NCBI RefSeq assembly: GCF_046845755.1
Contig: NZ_CP177357.1
Span: forward strand, 2,108,001-2,172,000
Reading direction: 5' to 3'
DNA length: 64,000 nucleotides
Source of the DNA: Rubrivirga sp046845755
Lineage (GTDB): Bacteria; Bacteroidota; Rhodothermia; Rhodothermales; Rubricoccaceae
Under the pieces are notes generated by a model, which searched no databases, was not told the origin of the DNA, and was given only the letters and a program-made list of their open reading frames with translations. Positions 8,235 through 17,258 of the stretch are shown here, in pieces; within the stretch, counting starts at the first letter, position 1; the number at the start of each line of letters is the position of its first letter. The translations under genes and the position numbers were made by a program.

Positions 8235-9857
8235 CTAGGCGACCTCGATCTGGGCGAGGTGCTTGCCAAAGCGATAGTTGTCCTGCGCCAACACCTGATC
8301 CACGTAGCCCGCGGGCACGTCGACCAGCGTCTGGCCGTCGTTGATCAGGATCTTGCCGAGCACGTTGCCGGGGATGTCGGCGGTGCGGGCGATGGCGCTG
8401 ACGACTTGTGACGGGCGGACGCCCGACTCGTAGCCGGCGTCGATCGTCATCCGGACGAATCCCTCCTCGCGCGCGTTGCGCGGGGCGTTCGAGCGCGGGC
8501 CATTGTGGCGCGGCCCCCGGTCCCCGCCCGAGCGACGGTCGTGCGGCGTGTGGATATGCGGGAGCGAGGCCTCGCCGCGCGCGATCCGGGCGACCGCGAA
8601 GGCGGCGGCGGCGATGCGCATCGGGTCCTCGCCCTCGGCGACCAGGTCGAGCACGAGCCGGCGGTCGGCGTCGGTCGCGGCGTCGAGCGAGGCCGACACC
8701 ATGGCGCCCATCCGCGCGGACCGGGCGGCCTCCACGTCCGAGATGCTGGGCAGCTCGGCGTAGGGGATCTGGCGCTTGGCGTAGCGCTCGACGCGGCTCA
8801 GCAGGTTCCGCTCGTTGGGAGCGACGAGCGAGATCGCCGTGCCCTCGCGGCCGGCGCGGCCCGTCCGGCCGACGCGGTGCACGTACGCCTCGACGTCGAT
8901 CGGCAGCATGATGTTGAACACGTGCGAGACGTGGTCGATGTCGAGGCCGCGCGCGGCGACGTCGGTGCCGACGAGGATCTTGAGCTGCTGGCGCTTAAAG
9001 CGTTCCAGCACAGCGGTCCGCTGAGACTGACTGAGGTCGCCCGAGATGGCCTCGGCGGCGAACCCGAGCCCGGAGAGCTCGTCGGCGAGCCGGGTCGCGC
9101 CGTGGCGCGTGCGGACGAAGGCGAGGGCGCTCGTCACGTCCTCGGTCTCCAGCAGGCGCACGAGGGCCGCCAGCTTGTCGCGGTTGTTGACGAGGTAGGC
9201 GCGCTGCTCGATGTCCTCGGCGGTGCGGTCGCCGGACGCGACGGCGATCGTCTCGGGGTCACTCAGGTAGGTGCCCGCGATCTGGCGGATGCGGGGGGGC
9301 AGCGTGGCCGAGAGCAGGGCCGTCTGGCGCCCGCTCGGCGTCGCCTGCAGGATCAGCTCGAGGTCGTCGGCGAAGCCCATCGAGAGCATCTCGTCGGCCT
9401 CGTCGAGCACGACGGTCTCGACGGTCGAGAGGTCGATGTACTGCTGCTTGATGAGGTCGACGAGCCGGCCCGGCGTGGCGACGACGACGTCGACGCCCTG
9501 CTGGAGGCGGCGCGTCTGCTTGTGGTACGGCTGGCCGCCGTAGACGGGCAGCACGCGCACGTTGAGGGCCTTGCCGTAGGTAAAGACGGCGCTCGACACC
9601 TGGACGGCGAGCTCGCGCGTCGGGCAGAGCACGAGGGCGCGGACGACGCCGCGCGTCGAGTCGGCGGCCAGCTTCTGGAGCATCGGAAGCGCGAAGGCGG
9701 CCGTCTTGCCGGTGCCGGTGCGGGCCTGGCCGATCGCGTCGCGGCCGTCGAGCAAGACCGGGATCAGGCCGGTCTGGATCGGGGAGGGCTCGGTGTAGCC
9801 GAGGTCCGCAACGGTGGAGGCCAGCTCCGGGCGGAGGTGGAGGTCAGAAAACGTCAT
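8235..9857 (-). CDS. DEAD-box ATP-dependent RNA helicase with DbpA-type RNA-binding domain
   Basis: 540 residues, of the DeaD/DbpA group that remodels rRNA and mRNA structure. The Q motif PSPIQ and motif I ARTGTGKTAAF are in the first 60 residues, followed by motif II LDEADEMLSMGF, motif III LSATLP and motif VI HRVGRTGRAGREG. After the second RecA domain comes a basic, G/R/N-rich linker (about 430-460, including RRSGGDRGPRHNGPRSNAPR). A C-terminal RNA-recognition-like DbpA domain runs from about 465 to the end (FVRMTIDAGYESG onward). That domain targets structured RNA in relatives. The gene converges on the dimethylformamidase-like gene 57 bp away. Its 238-bp upstream region holds no gene; relatives are cold-regulated, but nothing here proves it. 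Confidence 0.92.
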   Translation of the reverse strand: MTFSDLHLRPELASTVADLGYTEPSPIQTGLIPVLLDGRDAIGQARTGTGKTAAFALPMLQKLAADSTRGVVRALVLCPTRELAVQVSSAVFTYGKALNVRVLPVYGGQPYHKQTRRLQQGVDVVVATPGRLVDLIKQQYIDLSTVETVVLDEADEMLSMGFADDLELILQATPSGRQTALLSATLPPRIRQIAGTYLSDPETIAVASGDRTAEDIEQRAYLVNNRDKLAALVRLLETEDVTSALAFVRTRHGATRLADELSGLGFAAEAISGDLSQSQRTAVLERFKRQQLKILVGTDVAARGLDIDHVSHVFNIMLPIDVEAYVHRVGRTGRAGREGTAISLVAPNERNLLSRVERYAKRQIPYAELPSISDVEAARSARMGAMVSASLDAATDADRRLVLDLVAEGEDPMRIAAAAFAVARIARGEASLPHIHTPHDRRSGGDRGPRHNGPRSNAPRNAREEGFVRMTIDAGYESGVRPSQVVSAIARTADIPGNVLGKILINDGQTLVDVPAGYVDQVLAQDNYRFGKHLAQIEVA

Positions 9858-10095
9858 CAGGAGTCCGCTTGCGCGGCGGGCATGGCGGGATGGCGATAGG
9901 CCTCGGGCGGCTGCCCGGTCCGATCCACGCTCATGCCCTCACCTGAGGAGTCCCCTTCCGGGGGGAGCCTGGCGACCGCGTCGGTGCGGCCGGAATGGGT
10001 CCCTTGTCAGTCCACAGGGTACCGCCCGCCCCTCTGGGCTGTGCGCGGGAGCGGTGACGAGCCTGCGAAAAGATGTCGAGGACCGCCCAGGCGGC

Positions 10096-10761
10096 CTACT
10101 GCGCCTTGAGGCCGGCCGCGAGCGCGAACCGGTCGACCTCGGCGCGCAAGCGGTCGCGCATGGGCGCCAGGCGCGGGTCGTCGCGGCCGTCGGCGTGCGC
10201 CACCACCGCCTCGAAAAACCAGAGCTGCGCCTCGGGCCCCGCCGACAGCCCGCGCCGCGTCGGGGTCGTCGTAAAGATGTCGATGCCCGCCTCCAACGAC
10301 GACGCCATCGAGTAGGCGTTGTGGAGCTTGTCCGCCAGCGAGACGGCGACGGCTTCGTCGGAGCCCGCCGCCAGCCGGTCGAGGTAGGCCTGCTTGCGGA
10401 CGCGCCACGGCAGCATCGCCCCGCCGACCCGCTTGGGCTCGCTGACGGCCTCGACGATCGCGACGACGGCCTCGCCGACGCGCGCCGCCAGCACCTCGCG
10501 GGCGAGTGTCGCGCCGTAACGGTTGTCGTCCTCGATGGCGTCGTGCAGGAAGGCCGCGGCCACGGCCTCGTCGCCCCACCCGGCGCGCTGGACCGTCAGC
10601 GCGACCGTCGTGACATGCGCCATCGCCGGGATGCGCGAGGGCGCGTCGGGCGGGGCCTCGACGCACGGGTCGCTCCACCGGCCCTTGCGGTAGGTCGCGT
10701 CGTGCCACTCGGCGGCGGTCTCGATGGCGCGCTCGACGAGTGGCGAAAAGAGGTCGGTCAC
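10096..10761 (-). CDS. HD-domain phosphohydrolase, SpoT/MESH1-like
   Basis: 221 residues from a GTG at 10761 that overlaps the bshC stop by 4 bp (GTGA). The metal-binding HD signature is visible: His in IPAMAHVTTVAL, the HD pair in AAAFLHDAIEDDNRYG and the distal Asp in VSLADKLHNAYSMASS. The LHDAIED...ADKLHN pattern is that of the HD_4 domain found in (p)ppGpp hydrolases (SpoT, MESH1). No synthetase, TGS or ACT domain follows, so a stand-alone small-alarmone or nucleotide hydrolase is plausible, but the substrate cannot be read from sequence. A longer upstream reading in this frame runs antiparallel to coding sense in bshC and is rejected. Translational coupling to bshC suggests co-expression. 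Confidence 0.82.
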   Translation of the reverse strand: MTDLFSPLVERAIETAAEWHDATYRKGRWSDPCVEAPPDAPSRIPAMAHVTTVALTVQRAGWGDEAVAAAFLHDAIEDDNRYGATLAREVLAARVGEAVVAIVEAVSEPKRVGGAMLPWRVRKQAYLDRLAAGSDEAVAVSLADKLHNAYSMASSLEAGIDIFTTTPTRRGLSAGPEAQLWFFEAVVAHADGRDDPRLAPMRDRLRAEVDRFALAAGLKAQ

Positions 10762-12395
10762 GGGCGGACGGTGTAGTGCGTGGTCGCGTCCAACGGGAGC
10801 GCCTCGACGATCGCGCGCAGACCGCCGACGCCGTGGCGGGCGACCACGCCGAGCGGGCCGAGCGAACGCTCTTGCAGCACGCCATTCGGCCACAGCGCGG
10901 CGCGGGCGCGGTCGAGGCGCGCGCGCACGTCCGCGTGCTGCCGCTTTTCGACGCGGACGGTCTTGGTCTCGAGCGCGTCGAGCGCGTTCTCGGCCTTGGC
11001 CCGTGCGGCCCCCATCGCCCCATCGAGGCTGGCGTCCACATCCGCGACGACGACCGCGAGCCGGGCGAGGGCGTCGTCGACGGCGGCGCGGGCGTGGCGG
11101 AAGGCGCCGTCCAGGTCGAGGGCGCTCGCGTCGAGGGCGAGCCGGCGCCACAGGGCCTCCACGTCGCCTCCGACCTCCGCCAGCCCCAGTTCGTAGCGGT
11201 CCATCACCTTGGCGATGCCGGGCTCGACGACGGTCAGGCTCAGGCGCGGCTCGATGACGGGCATCGGGACGCCGAACGCCTCGTAGACGGGGCCAAGCTG
11301 GGCGAAGTAGGCGGCCTCGCCGGGGCCCGCGACGTAGGCGGCCGTTGGCAGGAGCGTGTCCTGCACGAGGGGTCGCAGGATGACGTTGGGGCTGATCGAC
11401 GCGGGGTCGTCCGCGACGCGCTGGCGCAAGGCGCTGGCGGAGACGGGCTCGCCGGTCGTGCGCAGGGCGAAGCCGTCGTCGGCCGGGTCGAGCGGGGTGC
11501 GGTGCCCCTCCCCCATCACGAACAGGTTGACGGGCGACGGACCCACCTGGACGTGGAAGCCGGCCGATTCGAGCTCGGCGCTGCGGGTCTCCAGCAGATC
11601 CAGCGTCTCGGCCCAGCGGTCGATCTCGTGCGTAAAGTGCGGCGCCGCCAGCCGCTTGAGGCGGGCGTCGTCGGCGGACATCAGGACAATGTCGGGGACG
11701 AGCGCGCCGATGAGCTCGGCGAAGGCGTCGCGCATCGTCCGGCCGGGGACGTACGCGGCTCGCGCGAGCGCCAGGGCGTCGTCGCGGAACGGGCCGGCGG
11801 GGAGGGCGGCGGCCAGCCCGTCGAGGGCGCGGGCGGTCGCGGAGGCATCGAGGACAATTCGGCCGACGGGGCCTCGGTCGGCTGTCGGCGGGAGGCCGTC
11901 GTCGTAGGCGACGGTGCGGACCTCCTCCCCTTCCGAAAAGGTGGCGCCGTGGATTTCGGCGAAGTCGTGGTCCTCGTCGGCCAGCCAGAAGACGGGGACG
12001 ACGGGCCGGCCGGTCTCGCGCGCGAGCCGGTCCGCGAGCCGGACGGCGGTGACGGCTTTGTAGACCGTGTACAGCGGCCCGGCGAACAGGCCGAGCTGCT
12101 GGCCGGTCACGACGGCGACGGCGTCGGGCTGGCGCAGCGCGTCGAGGCGGTCGAGGACGGTGTCGCTGGCGCCCCAGCCTCGGTTCTGCTCCGCGAGCAC
12201 GTCGGCGACGGCGTCGCGCGAGCCCCGGGCGGTCGCCGCCTCGGCGGCGACGCGGGCGGCCTCCGCTCGGTCGGCGGGGTCGTGGGGCGACCACCGGTAG
12301 AACGCGAGCGCCGCCGGGTCGCCCGCCAGCACGGCGCGGTGCAGCGCCGAGGCGGGCAGCCCGGTGGCCTCGACGACGGGGTCGACGACCGTCAT
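10758..12395 (-). CDS. bshC: Bacillithiol biosynthesis cysteine-adding enzyme BshC
   Basis: 545 residues, family length about 540. BshC performs the last step of bacillithiol synthesis, adding cysteine to glucosaminyl-malate. The family's strongest motif, VVTGQQLGLFAGPLYTVYKA, lies near residue 95, followed by PVFWLADEDHDFAEI. Later conserved blocks include VSPNVILRPL-like (SISPNVILRPLVQDTLLPT) and AYVAGPGEAAYFAQL, and a C-terminal coiled coil begins near AKAENALDALETKTVRVEKR. The ATG at 12395 fits the family N-terminus. bshA and bshB are not in this window. Presence of the gene indicates that the organism uses bacillithiol as a low-molecular-weight thiol, as many Bacteroidota and Firmicutes do. 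Confidence 0.93.
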   Translation of the reverse strand: MTVVDPVVEATGLPASALHRAVLAGDPAALAFYRWSPHDPADRAEAARVAAEAATARGSRDAVADVLAEQNRGWGASDTVLDRLDALRQPDAVAVVTGQQLGLFAGPLYTVYKAVTAVRLADRLARETGRPVVPVFWLADEDHDFAEIHGATFSEGEEVRTVAYDDGLPPTADRGPVGRIVLDASATARALDGLAAALPAGPFRDDALALARAAYVPGRTMRDAFAELIGALVPDIVLMSADDARLKRLAAPHFTHEIDRWAETLDLLETRSAELESAGFHVQVGPSPVNLFVMGEGHRTPLDPADDGFALRTTGEPVSASALRQRVADDPASISPNVILRPLVQDTLLPTAAYVAGPGEAAYFAQLGPVYEAFGVPMPVIEPRLSLTVVEPGIAKVMDRYELGLAEVGGDVEALWRRLALDASALDLDGAFRHARAAVDDALARLAVVVADVDASLDGAMGAARAKAENALDALETKTVRVEKRQHADVRARLDRARAALWPNGVLQERSLGPLGVVARHGVGGLRAIVEALPLDATTHYTVRP

Positions 12396-12425
12396 CGGGG
12401 ATGCCGGGCCGACGGACAGGCCACG

Positions 12426-13019
12426 CTAGTTGCCCTCCTTCATCCGCGCGATCTCGTCGCGGAGCCGGGCGGCGGTCTCGTAGTCCTCATCGGCGATGGC
12501 CTTCTCGAGCTTCGACTCCATCTTGTCGAGCGTGGACATGGCCTGGGAGGCCACGGCCTCGAAGGGGTCCGCGTCGCGGTCGTCGGACTCGACGGGCTCG
12601 GCGGCATCGTCGTCGGCCGGGATGCCGGCCTCGTCGAGGACGGAGGCGGAGACGAAGAGGGGCGCGTCGGTGCGGACAGCGAGGGCGACCGCGTCGGAGG
12701 GGCGGGCGTCGAGCGTGGCCTCGTCGTCGTCGTGGACGTAGCGGACCTTGGCGAAGAAGGTGCCCTCGCGCAAGTCGTCGATGACCACGTCGGTGACGTC
12801 GGCGCCGACGGCCTCGAAGAGGGCGCGGAGCAGGTCGTGCGTCATCGGGCGCGGCGGCTGGATCTTCTCCAACTCCAGGGCGATGGCCTGGGCCTCAAAC
12901 GCGCCGATGATGATGGGGAGCCGCCGGTTGCCACCGACCTCCCCGAGAACCAGGGCGTAGGCGCCGCCGGACGAGGGGCTCGTGGAGAGCCCGATGATGT
13001 CGACCTGGATGTAGTCCAT
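12426..13019 (-). CDS. Bifunctional nuclease family protein (DUF151) with C-terminal UVR motif
   Basis: 197 residues. The N-terminal 130 residues are the DUF151 'bifunctional nuclease' domain: VDIIGLSTSPSSGGAYALVL, the conserved RLPIIIGAFEAQAIALELE and RPMTHDLLRALFEAVGADV, and the RPSDAVALAVRTDAPLFVS block. After an acidic linker (about 132-155) comes a UvrB/UvrC-type UVR helical pair, LEKAIADEDYETAARLRDEI. This domain order is common in Bacteroidota and Chlorobi. The family is reported to have DNase/RNase activity in plants and is of uncertain role in bacteria. It is 30 bp downstream of nothing obvious on its own strand; bshC begins 30 bp after its stop, so the two may be co-transcribed. Confidence 0.88.
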   Translation of the reverse strand: MDYIQVDIIGLSTSPSSGGAYALVLGEVGGNRRLPIIIGAFEAQAIALELEKIQPPRPMTHDLLRALFEAVGADVTDVVIDDLREGTFFAKVRYVHDDDEATLDARPSDAVALAVRTDAPLFVSASVLDEAGIPADDDAAEPVESDDRDADPFEAVASQAMSTLDKMESKLEKAIADEDYETAARLRDEIARMKEGN

Positions 13020-13191
13020 TGCTGGCGGAACCGACTGGATTGGAGGGCCGCAAGGTACGGCCGGTGAGAGGCGGACCGGCCAACGGCGCGGCGGGCGGCG
13101 GGGTTCTCAGGGGCGCCCTGCCGGAGGTGGTGAGCGGGTCCCGGAGGTCGGCGGGCGCTCGGGCGGCGGGCCCGGGCGCCAGCGGGCCGGG

Positions 13192-14454
13192 TCAGACGAG
13201 ACGGGCGAGGGCGACGGACTTTTTGCCCTTCCGCAAGACGACGACGGAGCCGTCGACGGCATCCGCGCGGGTGACGGCCTCGTCGAGGGCATCCACCTTC
13301 CGGTCGCCGACGCGGACGCCGCCGCCGGTGATGGCGCGCTTGGCCTCGCCGCGCGACGACGCGAGTCCGGCGTCGACGAGCAGGTCGATCACCGGGGCGC
13401 CGTCGCCGTCGAAGCGGTCGGCAGACATCTCGACGGACGGGGCTTCGTCGAACACCTCGTCGAGTTCCTTGGAGGACAGCGCCGAGAGGTCGCCGCCGAA
13501 CAGGGCCCTGCCGGCGCGCTCGGCGGCGTCCGTGGCCTCCGGGCCGTGGACGATCGTTGTGACGGCCTGCGCGAGCGCGCGCTGGGCGCCACGCGCGCCG
13601 GGGCGGTCCGCGGTCTCCTGCTCCAGGGCTTCGATCTCCTCCCGGCTCAGCCAGGTGAAGTACTTGAGGTAGTCGACCACGTCGCGGTCGTCGGTGCCGA
13701 GCCAGAACTGGTAGAAGCGGTACGGCGAGGTGCGCTCGGGGTCGAGCCAGACCGTCCCGGCCTCGGTCTTCCCGAACTTGGTGCCGGCGGCGTTCGAGAC
13801 GAGCGGCATCACGAACCCGTGGCCCTGGCCGCCGGCCGACCGGCGGATCAGCTCCGTGCCGGCGGTGATGTTGCCCCACTGGTCGCTGCCCCCGAGCTGG
13901 ACCGTGACGCCCTGCTCCCTGTAGAGGTGGAGGAAGTCGTAGGCCTGGAGCAGCATGTAGCTGAACTCGGTAAACGACAGGCCCGCCTCGACGCGGCTCC
14001 GGACGGACTCCTTGGCCGTCATGTAGCCGATCGTGAAGTGCTTGCCGACGTCGCGCAGGAAGTCGGTGAGCGGGATGGCGGTGAGCCAGTCGGCGTTGTT
14101 GGCCATCCGGGCGGCGCGGTCGCCCTCGAAGTCGAGGAACCGCTCGAGCTGGCGGCGGATGCCGGCCACGTTCGCGTCGACCTGCTCACGCGTGAGGAGC
14201 CCGCGCTCGTCCTTCTTGAACGACGGGTCCCCGATGAGCCCGGTGCCGCCGCCGACGAGCGCGATGGGCGTGTGGCCGTGCCGCTGCAGGCGCGCGAGCC
14301 CCATGATGGGCACGAGCGAGCCGACATGCAGGCTGTCGGCCGTCGGGTCGAACCCGCAGTAGGCGACGCGCGGGCCTTGGGCGAGGTGGTCGTCGAGATC
14401 GGGCGTCTGGTCTTTGAGGAGGCCGCGCCAGCGGAGGTCGTCGAGCAAGGTCAT
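13192..14454 (-). CDS. tyrS: Tyrosyl-tRNA synthetase
   Basis: 420 residues, class I aminoacyl-tRNA synthetase charging tRNA-Tyr. The HIGH-like motif is DPTADSLHVGSLVPI (about residues 37-51), the tyrosine pocket region is VALVGGGTGLIGDPS-like (IALVGGGTGLIGDPSFK), and the tRNA/ATP site reads QLGGSDQWGNITAG. The KMSKS-like loop is KFGKTEAGTVWLD. A C-terminal S4 RNA-binding domain is visible from about 350 (VDAGLASSRGEAKRAITGGG, VRVGDRKV). Start at 14454 matches the family N-terminus MTLLDDLRWRGLL. It reads on the minus strand with hisC 77 bp upstream; the short gap contains no obvious terminator. A T-box is absent. Confidence 0.96.
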   Translation of the reverse strand: MTLLDDLRWRGLLKDQTPDLDDHLAQGPRVAYCGFDPTADSLHVGSLVPIMGLARLQRHGHTPIALVGGGTGLIGDPSFKKDERGLLTREQVDANVAGIRRQLERFLDFEGDRAARMANNADWLTAIPLTDFLRDVGKHFTIGYMTAKESVRSRVEAGLSFTEFSYMLLQAYDFLHLYREQGVTVQLGGSDQWGNITAGTELIRRSAGGQGHGFVMPLVSNAAGTKFGKTEAGTVWLDPERTSPYRFYQFWLGTDDRDVVDYLKYFTWLSREEIEALEQETADRPGARGAQRALAQAVTTIVHGPEATDAAERAGRALFGGDLSALSSKELDEVFDEAPSVEMSADRFDGDGAPVIDLLVDAGLASSRGEAKRAITGGGVRVGDRKVDALDEAVTRADAVDGSVVVLRKGKKSVALARLV

Positions 14455-14531
14455 GCGGGTGAGGGGCGACGAGTGATGCGTGATGAGGGGAGGTCGGAGC
14501 GAAGCGGTGGAGCCGGGAGGGCCCTCGCCCG

Positions 14532-15635
14532 CTACTCCTCTGCCATCACGCCCAGGACGGCGGCGAGGGCGGCGCGGACGGCGACGTTCTCGGCGGGGGC
14601 GCCGACGGAGATGCGGACCCAGCCCGGTTTCCCGTCGGCGGGCGCGAGCGCGGGGTAGCCGGTCACGTCGCGGACCAGGACGCCGCGCTCAGCGAGCTGC
14701 TGGCGGAGGTCGTCGGCGGCGAGGGGCGTGCGGGCGAGGAAGAAGTTGGCGGCACCGGGCAAGACCTCGACGCCGTCGATCGCGCCGAGCCACGTCTCCA
14801 TAGCGGCGCGCTCATCGAGAAGTGTCGCCGCGCGCTCGGCGACGAGGTCGCCCGCGTCCAAGACGGCCAGCCCGACGGCCTCGCCCAGCCGGTCGACGAG
14901 GAACGGGAGCCGCGACTTTTCCATCTCGGCGATCAGGTCGGGGTGGCCGAAGAGGACGCCCAGGCGGACGCCCGCGAGCCCGAGCGCCTTCGAGAACGTC
15001 CGCATCACCAGGACGTTGTCGTGCTCCGCCAGCAGGTCCGTCGCGGTCGGGCCCGTCAGGAACTCGTGGTAGGCCTCGTCGATGCACAGGATGCCGGGGA
15101 CGCCCGCCGCCAGCCTTTGCAGATCAGCGTGCGAGAGCGCCTGCCCGGTCGGGTTGTTGGGCGTCGTGACGACCGTCAGCGGGGCGTTCGCCTCGACGGC
15201 GGCGGCCAGGATGGCGTCGGCCGAGTGCGCGAGGTCGGGCCCGGCGGGCACGTCGACGATCCGGGCGCCGTGCATCCGCGCCATGCTGGCGTAGAGCGCG
15301 AACATCGGGCTCGGCAGGACGACCGGCGTGCCGGCGTCCAGGAAGCACAGACCCAACGTGTGCGTCAGCTCGTTCGAGCCGCGGCCGACGATGACGGAGC
15401 CGGCGGGCAGGCCGTTGGCCTCTTCCAGGCGGGCGACGAGCCGGTGCGGGCGGTCGTCGGGGTACCGGTTCCACGGCGTCTCGCGGAAGGCCTCGAGGGC
15501 GGCCCGCTTGATCTCGTCGGGGAGGTCGTAGGGGCTCTCGTTCTGGTCGACCTTGGCGTCGGCGACGAGCGTGGTGGGCACGCGGTAGGCCCGCTCGGCG
15601 CGGATCTCGGGGCGGACGAGGTCGATGGGAGGCAT
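14532..15635 (-). CDS. hisC: Histidinol-phosphate aminotransferase
   Basis: 367 residues, a fold type I PLP enzyme converting imidazole-acetol phosphate to histidinol phosphate. Features visible: KVDQNESPYDLPDEI at the N-terminus, VIVGRGSNELTHTLGLCFL for the cofactor phosphate cup, TPNNPTGQALS, LCIDEAYHEFL with the PLP-binding Asp and Tyr, and the Schiff-base lysine in MRTFSKALGLAGVRLG. The C-terminal arginine region is GWVRISVGAPAEN. It lies 73 bp after hisD on the same strand, so the two late histidine genes form a small unit. The other his genes are not in this window, meaning the pathway is scattered in this genome. HisC of this size can also act on aromatic amino acids. Confidence 0.94.
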   Translation of the reverse strand: MPPIDLVRPEIRAERAYRVPTTLVADAKVDQNESPYDLPDEIKRAALEAFRETPWNRYPDDRPHRLVARLEEANGLPAGSVIVGRGSNELTHTLGLCFLDAGTPVVLPSPMFALYASMARMHGARIVDVPAGPDLAHSADAILAAAVEANAPLTVVTTPNNPTGQALSHADLQRLAAGVPGILCIDEAYHEFLTGPTATDLLAEHDNVLVMRTFSKALGLAGVRLGVLFGHPDLIAEMEKSRLPFLVDRLGEAVGLAVLDAGDLVAERAATLLDERAAMETWLGAIDGVEVLPGAANFFLARTPLAADDLRQQLAERGVLVRDVTGYPALAPADGKPGWVRISVGAPAENVAVRAALAAVLGVMAEE

Positions 15636-15708
15636 CGGGCGAGGGGGGATGGGTGAGGCGTACTGGGCGGACAGGCTGGCGATGTGCGGGCTCGGGGCCC
15701 ATCGCTCA

Positions 15709-17001
15709 TCACCCTTGACTCCTCACTCGGATCGCGAGGGCGTGGGCATCGAGCCCCTCGGCCTCGGCAAAGCGGGCGATCGCCTCGCCGGACTGGCGCA
15801 GGCGCGCGGCGGAGTAGCGGACGACGGACTGGCGGCGCAGGAAGACGCCGACGCCGAGCGCCGAGGCAAAGCGCGCCGTGCCGCCGGTCGGGAGCACGTG
15901 GTTGGGGCCCGCGAAGTAGTCGCCGACGGGCTCGGGCGAGTCGTGGCCCAGGAACGCGGCGCCGGCGTGGCGGACCTGGGCCCACAGCGCGTCGGCGTCG
16001 TCGGACAGGATGACGAGGTGCTCGGGCGCGAGCTCGTCGACGCACGCGAGCGCCTGGGCCATCGACTCGGTGACAATCGCGGCGCCGTAGGCGGGGAGGG
16101 AGGCACGCAACGTCTCGGCGCGGGGCAGCGTCGGCACGAGCCGCTCGACCTCGGCCTGGACGGCACGCGCCAGCTCGGCGGAGGGCGTCACCAGCACGGC
16201 ACTCGCGCGCGTGTCGTGCTCCGCTTGCGCCAGCAGGTCGGCGGCGGCGTGCGTGGGGTTGGCGGAGTCGTCGGCGAGCACGACGACCTCGCTGGGCCCG
16301 GCGACCGAGTCGATCCCGACCTGGCCGACGACGAGCTTTTTGGCGGTCGCCACGTACGCGTTGCCCGGCCCGACGACGACGTCGACGCGGGGGACGGTCT
16401 CGGTCCCGAACGCAAGCGCGCCGACCGCCTGGGCGCCGCCGACGGCGACGACGTGGTCGAGCCCGAGCAGGCGGGCGGTCGCCAGGATGAGCGGGTGCGG
16501 CCGGCCGTCGGGCCCGGGCGGGCTGGCGACGACGATCTCGCGGACGCCGGCCACGAGCGCGGGCACGGCATTCATGATCACGCTCGACGGGAGCGGCGCC
16601 GTCCCGGCCGGGACGTAGAGCCCGGCGCGGTCGACGGGCACGATCCGCTGGCCATACGCGACGCCGTCGCCGTCGTCGTGCGTCCACGAGGCGGGCATCT
16701 CGCGCTCGTGGAAGCGGCGGACGTTGGCGGCGGCCTGCTCGAGCGTGGCGCGCAGCTCGGGGTCGAGCGCGTCGAGGGCGCGGTCGAGGGCGTCGACCGG
16801 GACCGCGAGCGCATCCGGGCGGACGCCGTCGAACCGCTCGGAGAGGTCGAGGAGCGCGGCGTCGCCGCGCTGGCGGACGTCGTCGAGGATGGCGCGGACG
16901 GAGGCCTCGACGGCGTCGTCGAAGACGGCGCGGCGGTCGAGGACGGCCGCCAGCCGGGCGTGGCGGTCGGCGTAGGGGACGAGGGGGAGCAGCATCGGCA
17001 C
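15709..17001 (-). CDS. hisD: Histidinol dehydrogenase
   Basis: 430 residues; oxidises histidinol to histidine in two NAD-dependent steps with zinc. Recognisable blocks: DGVAYGQRIVPVDRAGLYVP near residue 100, PSSVIMNAVPALVAGV, VAVGGAQAVGALAFGTETV, DVVVGPGNAYVATAKKLV, the GIDSVAGPSEVVVLAD loop and the catalytic ELAPEHLVILSDDADAL. The late GPNHVLPTGGTARFASALGV is also diagnostic. Start at 17001 fits the family; the leading MPMLLPLVPYADRHARL is a normal variable N-terminus. It is the first gene of the hisD-hisC unit. The upstream intergenic space (17002-17258) holds a perfect long inverted repeat, described separately. Confidence 0.95.
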   Translation of the reverse strand: MPMLLPLVPYADRHARLAAVLDRRAVFDDAVEASVRAILDDVRQRGDAALLDLSERFDGVRPDALAVPVDALDRALDALDPELRATLEQAAANVRRFHEREMPASWTHDDGDGVAYGQRIVPVDRAGLYVPAGTAPLPSSVIMNAVPALVAGVREIVVASPPGPDGRPHPLILATARLLGLDHVVAVGGAQAVGALAFGTETVPRVDVVVGPGNAYVATAKKLVVGQVGIDSVAGPSEVVVLADDSANPTHAAADLLAQAEHDTRASAVLVTPSAELARAVQAEVERLVPTLPRAETLRASLPAYGAAIVTESMAQALACVDELAPEHLVILSDDADALWAQVRHAGAAFLGHDSPEPVGDYFAGPNHVLPTGGTARFASALGVGVFLRRQSVVRYSAARLRQSGEAIARFAEAEGLDAHALAIRVRSQG

Positions 17002-17102
17002 GGCGCGAACCTACCCCCCCGCCCCGATCGCGATCCGCGGTTCATTCGGCATTCACCGCGCCCGCGCGGGCGTCAACGCCGACCGACACTCGCTCTCAAT
17101 CG

Positions 17103-17182
17103 CGTCATCCCGAGCTTGTCGAGGGATCTCTGGCGCGCGACGACGTGCTCGATAGAGATCCCTCGACAAGCTCGGGATGACG
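17103..17182. repeat. perfect 28-bp inverted repeat between hisD and the protease gene
   Basis: Left arm 17103-17130 (begins CGTCATCCCGAGCTTGTCGA) and right arm 17155-17182 are exact reverse complements over 28 bp, with a 24-bp loop. There is no T-run, so it is not a standard intrinsic terminator. The arm sequence (CATCCCGAGC...GAGGGATCT) resembles a widely scattered intergenic repeat known from other bacteria; this is from memory and not verified. Confidence 0.9.
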
Positions 17183-17258
17183 TCGAAAGAAAGGAGGCGG
17201 CAACCGAAGGCGCCTTCCCACACTTACCGCCCTGCTCGCGCGGACACTCACGCCTGAG

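Noticed and set aside
10762..12294. N-terminal extension of the HD hydrolase through bshC
   Set aside because: Arg/Pro-rich frame inside bshC in another phase; the GTG at 10761 overlapping the bshC stop is the natural start.
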